This document shows positions 25,065-35,790 of a DNA stretch of 64,000 nucleotides, one piece after another. Made by a program: the position numbers and the translations under genes. Within the stretch, counting starts at the first letter, position 1, and each line of letters begins with the position of its first letter. The notes beneath the pieces were generated by a model. It was not told the DNA's origin, ran no database searches, and saw only the letters and a list, made by a program, of their open reading frames with translations. This stretch comes from Bacillota bacterium. Lineage in GTDB: Bacteria; Bacillota; Clostridia; Lachnospirales; Lachnospiraceae. Location: NCBI GenBank assembly GCA_030526045.1, contig JAUNDN010000004.1, positions 29,015 to 93,014 of the forward strand, in the 5' to 3' direction.

Positions 25065-26375
25065 TTAGTCATTTAAGAAACCTTTATAATTACGTACCAG
25101 CATCTGAGATTCAATCTGCTTTAATGTCTCAAGTACTACGCTGACAATAATGATCAGGCTGGTTCCGCCGAAGGATACCTTTGCGCCAAACACACCATTG
25201 AATACAAAAGGAATGACACACACAATGGTAAGGCCGACAGCACCGATAAAAATAATGTAGTTCAGAATCTTTGTCAGATACTCACAGGTAGGCTTTCCGG
25301 GTCTGATACCGGGAATAAATCCACCCTGCTTTTTCATGTTTTCTGAAATCTCCAACGGATTAAAGGTAAGTGATGTGTAGAAGTAGGCAAAAAAGATCAC
25401 CAATACAATATACACAACAAGACCGATGGAATAAACAGGTTCACTGGGCTTGCACCAGTTTCCGGAATTCAGTCCCTTTAAAATCTGTGCCCATACACCG
25501 GTTCCTTTGTAGAAGAAGCTGCTGATTACGATAGGCAGCTGGAACAGAGATGAAGCAAAGATGATCGGGATAACACCGGCGGTGTTTACCTTCAGGGGAA
25601 GAGATGAGGTCTGACCTCCAACCATTTTTCTTCCCTGAACCTTCTTTGCATACTGAACAGGTATCTTGCGTACACCGTCATTTAAGATGATGACCAGGAT
25701 AACCATTGCAAGAATAATTGCAATGATTACAATCGCTGAAACAACACCGATTGCAATTGCCTTGCCAAAGACAAACTGTTCAAACAACATTGAAATATCC
25801 TGTGGAATACTGGAAATGATATTAATTACCAGCACAATTGAAATACCGTTTCCAACACCATTTTCTGTGATTCGTTCACCCACCCACATCAGGAAAGCAC
25901 TTCCTGCCGTGAGTGCTGCAATTACAGTAATCACGTTGAGCGCATTAAAGTTCTCAAGTAATCCATTATTTCCGAAAGCAATTGCCATTGCGGAGGATTC
26001 GATCAGAGCAAGACCAACCGTCACATAACGGGTAATGGCTGCTATCTTCTTTCTTCCGTCCTCGCCTTCCTTCTGCATTTCTTCCAGCTTCGGAATAGCG
26101 ATTGTGAGCAGCTGCATAATAATGGAGGATGTGATGTACGGTGTAATATTCAATGCCAGAATGGACATATTAATAAAGGAACCACCCGTAAAAGCATTGA
26201 AAAAATTGAACGCATCGCCTGTCTGCTGCGCAAACCAGTTAGAAAAATAATGTCTGTCTACACCGGGCACAGGCAGCTGTGATCCAAGACGGATCACAAC
26301 AAGCATGCCGAGTGTAAATAATAATTTATTTCTGATTTCTTTGATTTTGAATGCGTTTTTCAAGGTTGTAAGCAT
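25065..26375 (-). CDS. secY: Preprotein translocase subunit SecY
   Basis: 436 residues with ten predicted membrane helices. N-terminus AFKIKEIRNKLLFTLGMLVVIRLGSQLPVPGVD; GIVNGISI-like stretch seen as ENGVGNGISIVL; conserved KKVQGRKMVGGQTSSLPLKVN and GFIPGIRPGKPT loops that contact the ribosome and SecA. It forms the protein-conducting channel with SecE and SecG, encoded elsewhere. Its ATG lies 1 nt after the rplO stop, giving tight translational coupling. Confidence 0.97.
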   Translation of the reverse strand: MLTTLKNAFKIKEIRNKLLFTLGMLVVIRLGSQLPVPGVDRHYFSNWFAQQTGDAFNFFNAFTGGSFINMSILALNITPYITSSIIMQLLTIAIPKLEEMQKEGEDGRKKIAAITRYVTVGLALIESSAMAIAFGNNGLLENFNALNVITVIAALTAGSAFLMWVGERITENGVGNGISIVLVINIISSIPQDISMLFEQFVFGKAIAIGVVSAIVIIAIILAMVILVIILNDGVRKIPVQYAKKVQGRKMVGGQTSSLPLKVNTAGVIPIIFASSLFQLPIVISSFFYKGTGVWAQILKGLNSGNWCKPSEPVYSIGLVVYIVLVIFFAYFYTSLTFNPLEISENMKKQGGFIPGIRPGKPTCEYLTKILNYIIFIGAVGLTIVCVIPFVFNGVFGAKVSFGGTSLIIIVSVVLETLKQIESQMLVRNYKGFLND

Positions 26376-26376
26376 A

Positions 26377-26820
26377 TTACATCACCTCTGCAGTTCCACC
26401 AACAGCTTCAATTTTTTCTTTTGCGGATGCACTGAAAGCATTTGCCTTTACTGTAAGCTTCTTGGTAATTTCTCCGTTTCCGAGGATCTTAACGCCATCT
26501 TTAGGATTCTTAACAATGCCTGTCTCAAGTAAAGCCTCGATATCTACAACAGCACCGTCTTCAAATCTGTCATTCAGTACTCCTAAATTAATTCCTACGA
26601 TTTCCTTAGAGCTGGGGCAGGTAAAGCCTCTCTTGGGAATTCTTCTGTATAAAGGCATCTGACCACCTTCAAAGCCGGGTCTGGGCGCTCCTGAACGTGC
26701 CTTCTGACCTTTGTGACCTTTACCGGCCGTCTTACCATTTCCTGAACCGTGTCCACGACCTCTTCTAAAATTATCATTCTGGTTAGAACCTTCTGCAGGT
26801 CTTAAATTTGATAATTCCAT
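26377..26820 (-). CDS. rplO: 50S ribosomal protein L15
   Basis: 147 residues. The Gly/Arg-rich N-terminal extension ([26 protein letters not shown]) threads into 23S rRNA, and the C-terminal globular part has [21 protein letters not shown]. Standard length and place, between rpmD and secY. The start at 26820 follows GGAGGTG. Confidence 0.97.
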   Translation of the reverse strand: MELSNLRPAEGSNQNDNFRRGRGHGSGNGKTAGKGHKGQKARSGAPRPGFEGGQMPLYRRIPKRGFTCPSSKEIVGINLGVLNDRFEDGAVVDIEALLETGIVKNPKDGVKILGNGEITKKLTVKANAFSASAKEKIEAVGGTAEVM

Positions 26821-26839
26821 GCTGACACCTCCTTATCTT

Positions 26840-27028
26840 TTAAACTTCTTCTACTTTTACTAAATGTCTGATCTGCTGAATCTGACCTCTTGTAGCTGCA
26901 TTATCAGGCAGTACAATGGACTTGTTCAGCTTTCTAAGTCCCATGGATTCTACAGTAGCTTTATGCTTGGGAACTGCACCGATAGTAGACTTAACTAAAG
27001 TGATTTTTAACATTTTCTGCTCTGCCAT
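26840..27028 (-). CDS. rpmD: 50S ribosomal protein L30
   Basis: 62 residues: LKITLVKSTIGAVPKHKATVE, then LGLRKLNKSIVLPDN-like sequence and RGQIQQIRHLVKVEEV. It is the short bacterial form. It sits 12 nt after rpsE and 19 nt before rplO. An internal Met at residue 6 is an alternative start, but GGGAAC before 27028 favours the longer form. Confidence 0.96.
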   Translation of the reverse strand: MAEQKMLKITLVKSTIGAVPKHKATVESMGLRKLNKSIVLPDNAATRGQIQQIRHLVKVEEV

Positions 27029-27040
27029 CTCAGTTCCCTC

Positions 27041-27547
27041 CTATGCCATAATTTCTTCTAATGATTTTCCACGTCTCTTAGCCACTTCTTCCGGTGTCTT
27101 GAGTTCGCTTAAGCCTGCAATAGTTGCAAGAACAACATTCTGCTTATTGTTGGATCCCAGAGATTTTGTACGAATATTTTTAATACCTGCAAGTTCGCAC
27201 ACAACACGTGCAGGACCTCCTGCAATAATACCGGTACCTTCGGGAGCCTTCTTTAAAAGCACATTTGCGGAACCGTATTTTCCGATAAAGTCATGTGTGA
27301 TTGACTTATTCTCATCAAGAGCAATGCTTACAATGTGCTTCATAGCATCTTCTTTTCCCTTACGGATTGCTTCGGGAATTTCTACAGCCTTACCAAGTCC
27401 TGCTCCGACATGACCGTTGCCATCACCTACAACAACAAGTGCAGTGAATCTCATGTTACGACCACCCTTTACAGTCTTTGTTACACGCTTGATTGCAACG
27501 ACCTTATCAGTTAACTCTAACTGGCTTACATCTATGATATTCTTCAT
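27041..27547 (-). CDS. rpsE: 30S ribosomal protein S5
   Basis: 168 residues. The N-terminal dsRBD-like S5 domain has [33 protein letters not shown], and the C-terminal domain has [20 protein letters not shown]. It helps in decoding accuracy and mRNA unwinding at the entry channel. It is in the spc operon between rplR and rpmD and is of the usual length. Confidence 0.97.
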   Translation of the reverse strand: MKNIIDVSQLELTDKVVAIKRVTKTVKGGRNMRFTALVVVGDGNGHVGAGLGKAVEIPEAIRKGKEDAMKHIVSIALDENKSITHDFIGKYGSANVLLKKAPEGTGIIAGGPARVVCELAGIKNIRTKSLGSNNKQNVVLATIAGLSELKTPEEVAKRRGKSLEEIMA

Positions 27548-27565
27548 GATCTGTGTCTTCCTTTC

Positions 27566-27934
27566 CTAGAATTTTAAGCCAGCTTCTCTGGCTGCTTCAG
27601 CTAATGCTGCAATCTTACCCTGGTATATAAAGCCGCCTCTGTCAAAAACAACGGTATCGATACCCTTTTCAATTGCTCTCTTAGCAATAACTGTTCCCAA
27701 GTATGCTGCTGCATCAACGTTATTGGTTTTATCCAGCTGAGCCTTTACTTCCTTTTCAACAGTAGAAGCTGCAACTAAAGTATTTCCAACTGTATCGTCA
27801 ATAATTTGAGCATACATATGATTATTACTTCTGAATACTGCAAGACGAGGTCTTTCAGCGGTACCGCTAAAGCGGTTACGTATTTTCATGTGCTTTTTTA
27901 CACGAATTTTTTGTCTTGACTCTTTACTAACCAT
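27566..27934 (-). CDS. rplR: 50S ribosomal protein L18
   Basis: 122 residues, 5S rRNA-binding. Conserved stretches are RNRFSGTAERPRLAVFRSNNHMYAQIIDD and DRGGFIYQGKIAALAEAAREAGL. The basic N-terminus (SRQKIRVKKHMKIR) binds RNA. It lies 17 nt after rplF and 18 nt before rpsE. Confidence 0.97.
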   Translation of the reverse strand: MVSKESRQKIRVKKHMKIRNRFSGTAERPRLAVFRSNNHMYAQIIDDTVGNTLVAASTVEKEVKAQLDKTNNVDAAAYLGTVIAKRAIEKGIDTVVFDRGGFIYQGKIAALAEAAREAGLKF

Positions 27935-27951
27935 CTTTACACTCTCCTTAT

Positions 27952-28494
27952 CTATTTCTTACCAGTCTTACCAACTTTACGTCTGATTACTTCATCAGCA
28001 TACTTGATACCCTTGCCCTTGTAAGGCTCAGGTCTTCTCTTGTCTCTGATTTCAGCTGCGAATTGGCCAACTTTTTCTTTATCAATACCCTTTACGATGA
28101 TGATGTTCTGACCATCCAGTACCGTTTCAATACCTTCAGGGTCGATCATCTCAACAGGGTGGGAATATCCTAAAGATAAGGTTAACTTATTGCCGGACTT
28201 AGCCGCTCTGTAACCAACACCGTTTACTTCCAGTTTCTTCTCAAAGCCGTTTGTAACACCGACTACCATGTTGTTGATCAGTGTTCTTGTAAGGCCGTGT
28301 AAAGATTTCATTTTCTTTAAATCGTTCGGTCTTGAAACAATTACCTCTGCTCCTTCAACCTTGATTTCCATTTCAGCCGGAAGCACTCTCTCCAGTGTTC
28401 CTTTAGGACCTTTTACAGTCACTTTGTTATTTTCTGCAACTTCTACAGTTACGCCTGCAGGAATTGCGATTGGCATTCTTCCTATACGTGACAT
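27952..28494 (-). CDS. rplF: 50S ribosomal protein L6
   Basis: 180 residues with two repeated L6 domains. [18 protein letters not shown] opens it, and the signature [19 protein letters not shown] closes it. It sits near the factor-binding region of the large subunit. ATG at 28494 follows GGAGGTAC. Order rpsH-rplF-rplR is standard. Confidence 0.97.
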   Translation of the reverse strand: MSRIGRMPIAIPAGVTVEVAENNKVTVKGPKGTLERVLPAEMEIKVEGAEVIVSRPNDLKKMKSLHGLTRTLINNMVVGVTNGFEKKLEVNGVGYRAAKSGNKLTLSLGYSHPVEMIDPEGIETVLDGQNIIIVKGIDKEKVGQFAAEIRDKRRPEPYKGKGIKYADEVIRRKVGKTGKK

Positions 28495-28574
28495 GCCCGT
28501 ACCTCCTATTTGTTTTCATTACATACATTTATTGGTTTCAGACTTGAAAACGGCATTTGCTGCAAAGCTGCTTC

Positions 28575-28976
28575 TTACCATACGTAAGCCAGCACTTCGC
28601 CGCCTACCTGCAGCTCTCTTGCCTTCTTGTCAGTGATAACACCCTGGTTTGTGGAAATGATAGCAATACCAAGTCCTCCAAGCACTCTGGGAAGCTCTTC
28701 CTTACCGGCATAAATACGAAGACCGGGCTTGGAAATTCTCTTAAGACCACTGATGATCTTTTCATTTCTGTCTGCACCATACTTTAATGTGATGCGAATT
28801 GTCTTAAAGTTGCCTTCATCAATCAGGTCATACTTTTTGATATAACCTTCTTCCAGAAGAATATCAGCGATAGCCAATTTCATTTTGGAAGAGGGAACGT
28901 CTACTGTATCATGCTTTGCAGTATTTGCATTACGGATTCTTGTAAGCATATCTGCAATAGGATCACTCATTGTCAT
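28575..28976 (-). CDS. rpsH: 30S ribosomal protein S8
   Basis: 133 residues. [16 protein letters not shown] at the start and [34 protein letters not shown] at the end are diagnostic. S8 binds helix 21 of 16S rRNA and in E. coli represses the spc operon. The start at 28976 has AGGAGG 7 nt upstream; the Met two codons later is less likely. Confidence 0.97.
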   Translation of the reverse strand: MTMSDPIADMLTRIRNANTAKHDTVDVPSSKMKLAIADILLEEGYIKKYDLIDEGNFKTIRITLKYGADRNEKIISGLKRISKPGLRIYAGKEELPRVLGGLGIAIISTNQGVITDKKARELQVGGEVLAYVW

Positions 28977-29015
28977 TTTATTTCCTCCTGTACAATTTTC
29001 AATGCAATATCCTTT

Positions 29016-29201
29016 TTACCAGCTGGCTTTCTTTACACCGGGGATCTGTCCCTTATAAGCCAACTCACGGAAGCAAATTCTGCAAATTCCGTATTTTCTT
29101 AAAACAGAATGTGGACGTCCACAAACCTTGCAACGAGTATATTCTCTTGTAGAGAATTTCGGTTTACGCTGCTGCTTAATCTTCATTGATGTTTTAGCCA
29201 T
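29016..29201 (-). CDS. rpsN: 30S ribosomal protein S14, zinc type Z
   Basis: 61 residues, the short zinc-binding form. The four ligands are CKVCG and CRICF (CxxC plus CxxC). Lys/Arg-rich N-terminus [20 protein letters not shown]. It is part of the 30S head. Position between rplE and rpsH is standard. Confidence 0.97.
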   Translation of the reverse strand: MAKTSMKIKQQRKPKFSTREYTRCKVCGRPHSVLRKYGICRICFRELAYKGQIPGVKKASW

Positions 29202-29215
29202 GAATTTACCTCCTC

Positions 29216-29755
29216 CTATTTCGCAAATGGCATATTAAATAATCTTAATAATTCACGTGCTTCTTCATCTGTCTTTGCTGTTGTAACAAAGATAACGTCC
29301 ATTCCTCTTACTTTGTCCACCTTATCGTATTCGATTTCAGGGAAAATAAGCTGTTCTTTGATACCCAGTGAGTAATTGCCTCTTCCATCAAATGCATTGG
29401 GGTTTACACCTCTGAAGTCACGTACACGGGGTAATGCAAGATTGATAAGACGATCTGCAAAATCATACATCTTCTCCCCACGTAAGGTAACTTTACATCC
29501 GATAGCCATACCTTCTCTGATTTTGAAGTTAGCAACGGACTTTTTCGCTTTTGTAAGTACAGCCTTCTGACCTGTGATTGTCTCAAGATCCTTGACAGCA
29601 GATTCCAATACCTTTGCATTGTCCTTTGCTTCGCCAACGCCCATGTTAATAACAATCTTGTCAAGCTTCGGTACTTCCATGATATTCTTATATCCGAACT
29701 TCTTGATCATAGCATCTACGATCTCGTCTTTATACATAGTTTTAAGTCTGCTCAC
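29216..29755 (-). CDS. rplE: 50S ribosomal protein L5
   Basis: 179 residues with a GTG start at 29755, preceded by GGAG. Conserved [20 protein letters not shown], and [30 protein letters not shown]. It binds 5S rRNA and forms bridge B1b with S13. It lies 24 nt after rplX and 14 nt before rpsN. Confidence 0.97.
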   Translation of the reverse strand: MSRLKTMYKDEIVDAMIKKFGYKNIMEVPKLDKIVINMGVGEAKDNAKVLESAVKDLETITGQKAVLTKAKKSVANFKIREGMAIGCKVTLRGEKMYDFADRLINLALPRVRDFRGVNPNAFDGRGNYSLGIKEQLIFPEIEYDKVDKVRGMDVIFVTTAKTDEEARELLRLFNMPFAK

Positions 29756-29779
29756 GCTTCCAGTTCTCCTTTCCTAGAA

Positions 29780-30091
29780 TTAATCAATAACCTCACCTGT
29801 TGATTTTGCGAAACGTACCTTCTTGTCACCTTCCATCTTGAATCCGACTCTTGTAGCCTGACCCTTATGAACGTACATTACGTTTGATAAATCAATGGGA
29901 GCTTCTTTTTGAATAATTCCACCATTCTGGTTAGCTGCAGAAGGCTTTGTATGCTTGGTAATCATGTTAGCGCCCTCAACGACAACCTTATTGTTCTTAG
30001 CGTCAACAGAGAGTACCTTTCCTTCTGTTCCCTTATCTTTTCCGGCGATGATCTTAACAGTATCGCCTTTCTTAATCTTTAATGTTGCCAT
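29780..30091 (-). CDS. rplX: 50S ribosomal protein L24
   Basis: 103 residues. The KOW motif is at the N-terminus (KIKKGDTVKIIAGKDKGTEGKV). NMITKHTKPSAANQNGGI and AP-rich middle parts match the family. It is an assembly initiator for the large subunit near the exit tunnel. Placed between rplN and rplE. Confidence 0.97.
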   Translation of the reverse strand: MATLKIKKGDTVKIIAGKDKGTEGKVLSVDAKNNKVVVEGANMITKHTKPSAANQNGGIIQKEAPIDLSNVMYVHKGQATRVGFKMEGDKKVRFAKSTGEVID

Positions 30092-30102
30092 TCCTGCACC
30101 TC

Positions 30103-30471
30103 CTATAATACTTCGGGAGCCAGGGAAACAATTTTCATAAACTGTTTTTCACGAAGCTCTCTTGCTACCGGTCCAAAAATACGTGTTCCTCTGGGAGTCT
30201 TATCATCTTTAATGATAACAGCAGCATTTTCATCAAATTTAATATAAGAACCATCTTTACGACGTGCGCCCTTAACGGAACGAACAACTACAGCCTTTAC
30301 AACGTCACCCTTTTTTACAACGCCGCCTGGTGTTGCATCTTTGACCGTAGCAACAATCACATCGCCGATATTTGCATATCTTCTTGTAGATCCACCCATA
30401 ACTCTGATGCAAAGGATTTCTTTTGCACCTGTATTGTCAGCGACTTTCAGTCTGCTTTCCTGTTGAATCAT
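30103..30471 (-). CDS. rplN: 50S ribosomal protein L14
   Basis: 122 residues, the standard length. [18 protein letters not shown] and the signature [21 protein letters not shown] are clear, ending in [12 protein letters not shown]. It lies at the subunit interface and is the docking site of silencing factor RsfS. It is 24 nt after rpsQ. Confidence 0.98.
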   Translation of the reverse strand: MIQQESRLKVADNTGAKEILCIRVMGGSTRRYANIGDVIVATVKDATPGGVVKKGDVVKAVVVRSVKGARRKDGSYIKFDENAAVIIKDDKTPRGTRIFGPVARELREKQFMKIVSLAPEVL

Positions 30472-30495
30472 GCCAATTCTCCTTCCAACGTTTAA

Positions 30496-30750
30496 TTATT
30501 TAGCTCTCTCAACGATTTCAACAAGTCTCCATCTCTTGTCCTTGGATAAAGGTCTTGTTTCCATCACTTTAACGGTATCACCGATACGGCATTCATTATT
30601 CTCGTCATGTGCTTTCAGCTTGTAGGTGTTCTTTACGACTTTCTTGTAAAGAGGATGCTTAACATGCTCTTCAATTGCAACAACGATTGTCTTATCCATC
30701 TTATCACTGACAACCTTACCGGTACGTGTTTTTCTCAAATTTCTTTCCAC
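30496..30750 (-). CDS. rpsQ: 30S ribosomal protein S17
   Basis: 84 residues with a GTG start at 30750 behind AAAGGAG. OB-fold protein: [26 protein letters not shown] and [25 protein letters not shown]. It is a primary 16S rRNA-binding protein of the 30S body. It lies between rpmC and rplN. Confidence 0.97.
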   Translation of the reverse strand: MERNLRKTRTGKVVSDKMDKTIVVAIEEHVKHPLYKKVVKNTYKLKAHDENNECRIGDTVKVMETRPLSKDKRWRLVEIVERAK

Positions 30751-30800
30751 GATGTTATGTCTCCTTTCTTTGACATTCCTGCAACATAATTATCTGATCT

Positions 30801-31007
30801 TTAAGCTTCTTTCTGCTTCTGTGTGATCACGGTCTGAATTCTTGCAATGTTTCTTCTGACTTCTTTGATTCTTGCGGTATTGTCCAGCTGGTTTGTTGCA
30901 TTCTGGAATCTCAAATTGAAAAGTTCTTTCTTAGCAGCCACTAAGTCTTCAGCCAGTGCTGCAACTGATTTTGCCTGTAAATCTTCTACATACTTGTTAG
31001 TCTTCAT
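30801..31007 (-). CDS. rpmC: 50S ribosomal protein L29
   Basis: 68 residues from the ATG at 31007. The frame stays open to 31133 within rplP, but the conserved protein starts [20 protein letters not shown], so the long form is rejected. [29 protein letters not shown] is the L29 signature. It is a coiled protein by the exit tunnel. Its start overlaps the last 11 nt of rplP, so the two are coupled. Confidence 0.95.
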   Translation of the reverse strand: MKTNKYVEDLQAKSVAALAEDLVAAKKELFNLRFQNATNQLDNTARIKEVRRNIARIQTVITQKQKEA

Positions 31008-31434
31008 TTGATGCACCACCTTCCAAGTCTGCCTTAGAAACGATCTTGCACTTGCAAGGAAGCTTATGTGTTGCAAGACGTAAAGCTTCTTTTGCGATTT
31101 CTTCGGAAACTCCTGCGATTTCAAACATAACACGTCCGGGCTTAACTACTGCTACCCAGTATTCAAGAGTACCTTTACCGGAACCCATACGTGTTTCTGC
31201 GGGTTTAGCTGTTACTGGTTTATCAGGGAAAATCTTAATCCAAACCTTACCACCACGCTTGATGTAACGTGTCATTGCGATACGGGCAGCTTCGATCTGG
31301 TTTGATTTGATCCAACATGGTTCTGTTGCAACAATACCGTACTCACCGTAAGTAATTGTATTACCACGTGTTGCTTTTCCTCTCATGGTGCCACGGAACT
31401 GTTTACGACGCTTAACTCTTTTAGGCATTAACAT
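30997..31434 (-). CDS. rplP: 50S ribosomal protein L16
   Basis: 145 residues from an ATG at 31434 that overlaps the rpsC stop (TAATG); GGGAG in the end of rpsC lies 9 nt upstream. A second ATG at 31428 is possible. [22 protein letters not shown] and [22 protein letters not shown] are diagnostic. L16 organises the peptidyl transferase centre and A-site tRNA binding. Confidence 0.97.
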   Translation of the reverse strand: MLMPKRVKRRKQFRGTMRGKATRGNTITYGEYGIVATEPCWIKSNQIEAARIAMTRYIKRGGKVWIKIFPDKPVTAKPAETRMGSGKGTLEYWVAVVKPGRVMFEIAGVSEEIAKEALRLATHKLPCKCKIVSKADLEGGASNED

Positions 31435-32105
31435 TATTTATCGCTCCCTTCCTGCACTGTCTTTTCTTCATTCTTCTTGGTAGGAAGTACTTCACCCTTG
31501 TAGATCCATACCTTAACACCTACTTTACCATAGGTTGTATCAGCCTCTGCGAAACCGTATTCGATATCTGCACGCAGTGTCTGAAGCGGGATTGTTCCTT
31601 CGCTGTAGAACTCTGTACGAGCCATATCAGCACCGCCAAGACGTCCTGAACAGGAGGTCTTGATACCAAGAGCGCCTGCCTTCATGGTTCTGCCCATGCA
31701 GGACTTCATGGCACGTCTGAAGGAAACACGGTTTTCAAGCTGCTGAGCAATATTTTCTGCAACAAGCTGTGCATCCTTATCAGGTCTCTTGATTTCCTTG
31801 ATGTCAACCAGAACCTTCTTTCCTGTCATCTTGGAAAGCTCTTTCTTGGTCACTTCAATTTCAGCACCGCCCTTACCGATTACGACACCGGGCTTAGCAG
31901 TATAAATTACAACCTTTACTCTGCCTGCAGCTCTTTCGATCTCAATCTTGGAAACTCCGGCACTGTATAACTTCTTCTTAAGGAATTTTCTGATATTGTA
32001 GTCCTCTACCAGGAAATCAGAAAATTCTGCATCTGCATACCATTTAGAATCCCAATCCTTAATAATACCGACTCTTAAGCCGTGAGGATTAACTTTCTGT
32101 CCCAT
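31434..32105 (-). CDS. rpsC: 30S ribosomal protein S3
   Basis: 223 residues. The N-terminal part [24 protein letters not shown] leads to a type II KH domain with the loop [13 protein letters not shown], and the C-terminal domain has [28 protein letters not shown]3 lines the mRNA entry tunnel and has helicase-like function with S4 and S5. Overlaps rplP by 1 nt. Confidence 0.97.
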   Translation of the reverse strand: MGQKVNPHGLRVGIIKDWDSKWYADAEFSDFLVEDYNIRKFLKKKLYSAGVSKIEIERAAGRVKVVIYTAKPGVVIGKGGAEIEVTKKELSKMTGKKVLVDIKEIKRPDKDAQLVAENIAQQLENRVSFRRAMKSCMGRTMKAGALGIKTSCSGRLGGADMARTEFYSEGTIPLQTLRADIEYGFAEADTTYGKVGVKVWIYKGEVLPTKKNEEKTVQEGSDK

Positions 32106-32117
32106 TCAATCTTCCTC

Positions 32118-32522
32118 CTATCTTTCATCAAGCACAACTGTGATGTGGCTCATTCTCTTCTCGATCCTGTAAGCCCTGCCTTGTGCTCTCGGTTTAACTC
32201 TCTTCATTGTAGGTCCCTTATCTGCATAACATTCTGCAACATAAAGGTGTTCCGGATTCGGGTACTTCGTGGGATCCTGGCTGTACAAATACTCAGCATT
32301 TGCACGGGCAGACTCCAGTAACTTTTTAATGATGCTGGAAGCATATCTGGGATTGTACTCTAAAATTCCCAGTGCAGTTTCCACATCCTTGCCTCTGATG
32401 GCATCTAATACGAAACATGCTTTCTGAACAGACACTCTCGCGTAAGATAACTTAGCTGAAGGTCTTATATCTTTCTGCGCATTTCTTTCTCTCTTAATTT
32501 GGGATCTATGTCCTTTTGCCAT
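32118..32522 (-). CDS. rplV: 50S ribosomal protein L22
   Basis: 134 residues. The N-terminal extension (AKGHRSQIKRERNAQKDIRPS) is slightly longer than the E. coli protein. The core has KLSYARVSVQKACFVLDAIRGK, and the long hairpin PTMKRVKPRAQGRAYRIEKRMSHI reaches into the exit tunnel. It lies between rpsS and rpsC. Confidence 0.96.
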   Translation of the reverse strand: MAKGHRSQIKRERNAQKDIRPSAKLSYARVSVQKACFVLDAIRGKDVETALGILEYNPRYASSIIKKLLESARANAEYLYSQDPTKYPNPEHLYVAECYADKGPTMKRVKPRAQGRAYRIEKRMSHITVVLDER

Positions 32523-32538
32523 GATGAAACCTCCTATC

Positions 32539-32820
32539 TTATCTTACTTTAGACTTCTTTTCGTCTTTGCCGTGTCCTCTGTAGGTTCTGGTTGCTACAA
32601 ACTCACCTAACTTATGACCAACCATATCCTCTGTTACATATACAGGCACATGCTTTCTACCGTCGTGTACTGCAAATGTGTGTCCCACAAAAGAGGGGAA
32701 GATTGTAGAACGACGGGACCAGGTCTTAATAACCTGCTTCTGTCCTGCTGCATTCATTGCATCTACTTTTTTCAGCAAACTTGCATCTGCAAAAGGTCCT
32801 TTTTTCAGTGATCTAGCCAT
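32539..32820 (-). CDS. rpsS: 30S ribosomal protein S19
   Basis: 93 residues. [18 protein letters not shown] and [30 protein letters not shown] are diagnostic; [22 protein letters not shown] is the usual tail. It sits in the 30S head and contacts S13. Between rplB and rplV. Confidence 0.97.
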   Translation of the reverse strand: MARSLKKGPFADASLLKKVDAMNAAGQKQVIKTWSRRSTIFPSFVGHTFAVHDGRKHVPVYVTEDMVGHKLGEFVATRTYRGHGKDEKKSKVR

Positions 32821-32839
32821 TTTCTTCTCTCCTCCTTAA

Positions 32840-33682
32840 TTATTTGATGGCCTTGCCGTCTCTTCTTCTTACAATCAACTTGTTAGAAGCTTTTTTCTTC
32901 TTACGGGTCTTAAGTCCAAGAGCAGGCTTGCCCCAAGGTGTACAAGGGCCGGGACGTCCGATACCGGTCTTTCCTTCACCACCACCATGAGGATGGTCAT
33001 TCGGGTTCATAACAGAACCGCGCACTGTAGGACGGATACCCATGTGACGCTTACGTCCTGCTTTACCGATCTTAACCAGGCTGTGATCAACGTTACCTAC
33101 GATACCGACAGTTGCTCTGCAGACAACCGGTACCATTCTCATTTCGCCTGAAGGAAGACGAAGTGTTGCATACTTTCCTTCCTTAGCCATTAACTGTGCG
33201 CTGTTTCCGGCAGAACGTACCAGCTGGCCGCCCTTTCCGGGATATAATTCAATGTTGTGTACCTGAGTACCAACAGGAATGTTAGCTAAAGGCAGGCAGT
33301 TACCCACTCTCACTTCGGCTTCGGGTCCGTTCATGACCTTCATGCCGTCCTTCAAGCCTTCAGGAGCAAGGATATAAGCCTTTTCTCCGTCTGCGTAACA
33401 GATCAAAGCAATGTTTGCTGTTCTGTTAGGATCGTACTCAATTCCGATTACCGTTGCGGAAACTCCTTCTTTATTTCTCTTGAAATCTACAAGTCTGTAT
33501 TTTCTCTTGGAACCGCCTCCGCGGTGTCTTACTGTGATTTTACCCTGATTGTTACGACCAGAGTTCTTCTTTAAAGAAACAACGAGTGACTTCTCAGGTG
33601 TTGTTTTTGTGATTTCTGAGAAATCAGAACCGGTCATATTTCTTCTGGAAGGTGTATATGGGTTATATGTCTTAATTCCCAT
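32840..33682 (-). CDS. rplB: 50S ribosomal protein L2
   Basis: 280 residues. [20 protein letters not shown] starts it; [20 protein letters not shown] and the peptidyl-transferase-near loop [33 protein letters not shown] are complete. The conserved His in the [11 protein letters not shown] loop is present. It binds domain IV of 23S rRNA. Between rplW and rpsS. Confidence 0.98.
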   Translation of the reverse strand: MGIKTYNPYTPSRRNMTGSDFSEITKTTPEKSLVVSLKKNSGRNNQGKITVRHRGGGSKRKYRLVDFKRNKEGVSATVIGIEYDPNRTANIALICYADGEKAYILAPEGLKDGMKVMNGPEAEVRVGNCLPLANIPVGTQVHNIELYPGKGGQLVRSAGNSAQLMAKEGKYATLRLPSGEMRMVPVVCRATVGIVGNVDHSLVKIGKAGRKRHMGIRPTVRGSVMNPNDHPHGGGEGKTGIGRPGPCTPWGKPALGLKTRKKKKASNKLIVRRRDGKAIK

Positions 33683-33771
33683 GACTCTTTCTCCTTTCGA
33701 GTTCTACATTTATTATCGCACTTGTCTGTGCATATCTACATTTTTCAATGCTTTAAAGACTTCTTTTGATC

Positions 33772-34071
33772 TTAGAGTCCTGCAAAGATTTCGATTTCCT
33801 TGCTGTCCTCTGTCAGCCATACGATCGCCTTCTTGGTCTTTGCAGTCTTGCCGACTGTCATGCCACGTCTTTTGCTCTTTCCATCCATGTTGATGGTATT
33901 GACTCTGGCAACCTTTGTTCCTTCGAACATCTTTTCAACGGCTTCTTTGATCATTGTCTTGTTTGCTTCGGGATGAACAAGGAAGGTATACTTCTTGTCT
34001 CCCATACCAGCCATACTCTTCTCTGTGATAACCGGCTTAAGGATTACGTCATAATAATGAATTGCTGCCAT
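33772..34071 (-). CDS. rplW: 50S ribosomal protein L23
   Basis: 99 residues. [33 protein letters not shown] and the arm [30 protein letters not shown]23 sits at the exit tunnel and docks trigger factor and SRP. Its ATG overlaps the rplD stop by 1 nt (TAATG), giving coupling. An 89-nt gap separates it from rplB; nothing notable was seen in it. Confidence 0.97.
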   Translation of the reverse strand: MAAIHYYDVILKPVITEKSMAGMGDKKYTFLVHPEANKTMIKEAVEKMFEGTKVARVNTINMDGKSKRRGMTVGKTAKTKKAIVWLTEDSKEIEIFAGL

Positions 34072-34691
34072 TATGCATACACCTCCTCAATCTTGGCTAC
34101 TGCGTCCTTTGTCAGAACCAGTGTGTCGCCCTTCAGGATATCGTAAACATTGATCGTGTTAACCAATGCCGTCTTAACTGTAGGGATATTTCTGGCGGAC
34201 TTAACAACTTTCTCATCATTCTCACCAAGCACTACCAGTGCCTTGTTTACCTTTAAGTTGTCCATAACCGCTTTGAATTTCTTGGTCTTGATCTCGTCAA
34301 ACTTAAGTTCATCGACAACGATCAGCTTTCCATCCTGTGCTCTGCTTGTAAGAGCGGACTTAAGAGCTGCTCTCTTTTCCTTTTTGTTTAACTTGAATGA
34401 ATAATCTCTCGGTACGGGAGCAAATACTACACCGCCACCTGTCCACTGGGGAGCTCTTGTTGAACCCTGTCTTGCATGACCGGTTCCTTTCTGTCTCCAG
34501 GGCTTTCTACCACCACCGGAAACCTCAGAACGTGTTTTAGCCTTCTGTGTTCCCTGACGATTGTTTGCAAGCTGCTGTACAACTGCCATGTGTACCAGGT
34601 GTTCATTAACCGTAACACCGAATACCGCATCGTTTAATTCAATTGTGCCAACTTCCTTGCCTTCCATATTATAAACAGATACGTTTGCCAT
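34071..34691 (-). CDS. rplD: 50S ribosomal protein L4
   Basis: 206 residues. The extended loop [40 protein letters not shown] reaches the exit tunnel constriction. [21 protein letters not shown] and the C-terminal [16 protein letters not shown] are typical. In E. coli it represses the S10 operon, so it is a candidate ligand for the leader ahead of rpsJ. Confidence 0.97.
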   Translation of the reverse strand: MANVSVYNMEGKEVGTIELNDAVFGVTVNEHLVHMAVVQQLANNRQGTQKAKTRSEVSGGGRKPWRQKGTGHARQGSTRAPQWTGGGVVFAPVPRDYSFKLNKKEKRAALKSALTSRAQDGKLIVVDELKFDEIKTKKFKAVMDNLKVNKALVVLGENDEKVVKSARNIPTVKTALVNTINVYDILKGDTLVLTKDAVAKIEEVYA

Positions 34692-34719
34692 CTGAATGGT
34701 CCTCCTTTCATCTATCAGC

Positions 34720-35403
34720 TTAAGCCATAGTCTTTACAGTTTCTTTAATAGTAACTAAGGCTTTCTTGGGTCCGGGTACGGCACCCTTTACAAGAAGCAG
34801 ATTCTTTTCAGCATCCACTCTTACAACTTCCAGGTTCTGTACGGTAACCTTTACGCAACCCATGTGACCGGGCATTCCTTTTCCCTTGAATACACGGCTC
34901 GGTGAGGAGCAGGCACCGTTGGAACCCTGATGACGATGGAATTTAGAACCATGAGCCATGGGGCCTCTGTGCTGTCCGTGTCTCTTGATCGCACCCTGGA
35001 ATCCTTTACCCTTGGAAATAGCAGATGCATCGATCTTATCGCCAACTGCGAAGATGTCAGCCTTGATCTCGCTTCCAAGTGTGTATTCCTCTGCATTTTC
35101 AAACTTGAACTCTCTGACATATCTCTTGCAGGATACGCCTGCCTTGTCAAAATGTCCTTTCATAGCCTTATTAACGCCATGTCTGTGAACGATTTCCTTT
35201 TTACCGCTCTTGTCCTTGTTGACGATTCTTTCCTTCTTGTCAACAAAACCAACCTGTACTGCACTGTAACCGTCATTTTCAACCGTCTTGATCTGTGTCA
35301 CTGCACAGGGTCCGGCCTGAAGTACAGTTACGGGAACCAATGTTCCGTCTTCATTGAAGATTTGAGTCATTCCGACTTTGGTAGCTAAAATAGCTTTTTT
35401 CAT
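34720..35403 (-). CDS. rplC: 50S ribosomal protein L3
   Basis: 227 residues, somewhat longer than the common 205-210. [31 protein letters not shown], the internal loop [29 protein letters not shown] (near the peptidyl transferase centre) and [19 protein letters not shown] are clear. The extra length comes from a middle stretch around [20 protein letters not shown]. It lies between rpsJ and rplD. Confidence 0.97.
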   Translation of the reverse strand: MKKAILATKVGMTQIFNEDGTLVPVTVLQAGPCAVTQIKTVENDGYSAVQVGFVDKKERIVNKDKSGKKEIVHRHGVNKAMKGHFDKAGVSCKRYVREFKFENAEEYTLGSEIKADIFAVGDKIDASAISKGKGFQGAIKRHGQHRGPMAHGSKFHRHQGSNGACSSPSRVFKGKGMPGHMGCVKVTVQNLEVVRVDAEKNLLLVKGAVPGPKKALVTIKETVKTMA

Positions 35404-35472
35404 TTCTTTACCTCCGTTTGTTTCTACAGCGGGCCCCTATCGGGCCATTCTAGTGTAAGGGGTTGCGAAAAA

Positions 35473-35790
35473 CTATTTGTTTTTCATTTTGATATCAATG
35501 TACACACCGGCAGGCATTTCCAGTCTCTGCAGAGCATCAACTGTCTTGGGTGTAGGTGTGATGATATCGATCAGTCTCTTGTGCGTTCTCTGTTCGAACT
35601 GCTCTCTGGAATCCTTGTATTTGTGAACCGCTCTTAAGATTGTAACAACTTCCTTCTTGGTGGGAAGAGGTACCGGTCCGCTTACCTGTGATCCATTCTT
35701 CTTGACTGTTTCGATGATTTTTTTGGCAGATGCATCAACCAACTGATGATCGTAAGCCTTGAGTGTGATTCTCATTACTTGACTTGCCAT
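35473..35790 (-). CDS. rpsJ: 30S ribosomal protein S10
   Basis: 105 residues, first gene of the superoperon. [43 protein letters not shown] and [25 protein letters not shown] are diagnostic. S10 (NusE) also takes part in transcription antitermination with NusB. The ATG at 35790 follows GGAGG by 11 nt. A long structured leader and a promoter precede it. Confidence 0.97.
   Translation of the reverse strand: MASQVMRITLKAYDHQLVDASAKKIIETVKKNGSQVSGPVPLPTKKEVVTILRAVHKYKDSREQFEQRTHKRLIDIITPTPKTVDALQRLEMPAGVYIDIKMKNK

Noticed and set aside
30801-31133. A 110-codon version of L29
   Set aside because: The extra 42 residues lie within rplP and do not belong to L29; the conserved start is at 31007.
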